Shown here: positions 63,712 to 64,000 of the stretch, piece after piece
Numbering within the stretch: the stretch's first letter is position 1
Layout: each line of letters opens with the position of its first letter
NCBI GenBank assembly: GCA_947447525.1
Contig: CANFJL010000003.1
Coordinates: 1 to 64,000, forward strand
DNA: 64,000 nt
Direction: 5' to 3'
Source: Flavobacteriales bacterium
Lineage (GTDB): Bacteria; Bacteroidota; Bacteroidia; Flavobacteriales_D; Crocinitomicaceae
Position numbers and translations under genes: made by a program
Notes under the pieces: model-generated
Told to the model about the DNA's origin: nothing
The model's database searches: none
Seen by the model: the letters and a program-made list of their open reading frames with translations, nothing else

Positions 63712-64000
63712 ATGATTGTATACATGTTTTATTTTCTTTTTTCATCATTATTTTTAAGTAGTACTTGGAAAGTAGACTTTGCAGAATATAAACATATTTA
63801 CAATGAGCATTTACAACACTTTATTCGGCAAGAAAAAAGTGGAAAGTTATGGATGAATGTGAATATATTTCCTCGTACCAATAAAATTGTCGATTTGGCC
63901 TTGCAAGGTGAACTCGAAGATGCATATACATTACAAAATCTGAAAGAAAAGGAACTTTATTTCAAGTTGGAATTATCTTGTCCAAGAACCGGAATGACTG
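63712..64000 (+). CDS. Secreted protein, 5' part (cut by window end)
   Basis: An open frame starts at ATG 63712, one base behind the previous stop, and runs off the window after 96 residues. It begins MIVYMFYFLFSSLFLSSTWKV, a likely signal peptide or membrane anchor, followed by YKHIYNEHLQHFIRQEKSG. The close spacing places it in the same operon. Product unknown; the rest of the gene is outside. Confidence 0.6.
   Translation, partial: MIVYMFYFLFSSLFLSSTWKVDFAEYKHIYNEHLQHFIRQEKSGKLWMNVNIFPRTNKIVDLALQGELEDAYTLQNLKEKELYFKLELSCPRTGMT

Noticed and set aside
55781-64000. A second copy of the tRNA-Arg 3' end marking the far end of an element
   Set aside because: I found no repeat of the T-arm sequence on either strand by eye; the far end is likely outside the window, so no element boundary is called.

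Overview
The window comes from a member of the Bacteroidota, most likely order Flavobacteriales (a Crocinitomicaceae/Fluviicola-like genome is a guess). The evidence is low GC, a PorQ-type secretion protein, TonB receptor with DUF4249 lipoprotein, DUF4476, DUF4924 and DUF2490 proteins, TlpA/DUF4369 thioredoxins, and many copies of the Bacteroidota -7 promoter element TAnnTTTG a few bases before start codons.

Region by region: 1-300 is the 3' end of a 5S rRNA gene, followed by an unusual series of hairpins separated by a duplicated linker. 359-27028 is mostly core genome: porQ, an unknown gene coupled to a sigma factor, a glycine-lipid-type acyltransferase pair (GlsA/GlsB-like), a PhnP-like hydrolase, a DnaQ-GIY-YIG fusion, a repeat-rich DUF4476 protein, an aminotransferase, membrane glycosyltransferase/PAP2/CPBP genes, a second sigma factor, an LTA-synthase-like/diacylglycerol-kinase operon, tRNA-Glu, rpsT, sucD, a PPIase/TraB/methyltransferase run, a CCA-adding-type enzyme and an RRM protein. 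27015-35489 is a dense minus-strand run of ten genes joining lipid A synthesis (lpxK, lpxH) with gatB, purine nucleoside phosphorylase, two TlpA-like proteins, tsaE and alanine dehydrogenase. 35545-54021 holds a VTC/DUF4956 pair, purT, an M61 protease, a UvrD/PcrA helicase, arginine decarboxylase, pheT, a TonB receptor with its lipoprotein, and a nitroreductase.

54140-64000 looks accessory. A serine recombinase ends antisense inside the 3' end of a tRNA-Arg gene, and behind it lie a 51-residue ORF, a MerR-like regulator facing a zinc-ribbon protein across a palindromic operator, a small membrane protein, and then a coupled four-gene signalling operon: a 98-residue protein, a separate 7-TM protein, a histidine kinase with an altered G1 box, and a LuxR-type response regulator. 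The next operon encodes a coiled-coil outer-membrane barrel protein, a secreted protein and a third protein cut by the window end. Repeated TAAACACY boxes with a roughly 22-bp period lie in front of both operons. I infer, without proof, that the two-component system controls itself and the surface-protein operon. This locus is the best candidate for an undescribed system.

A second notable point is lpxH, whose essential N-terminal metal-binding motif is only reached from a non-ATG start, probably CTG. Several genes also appear to be transcribed without a leader.
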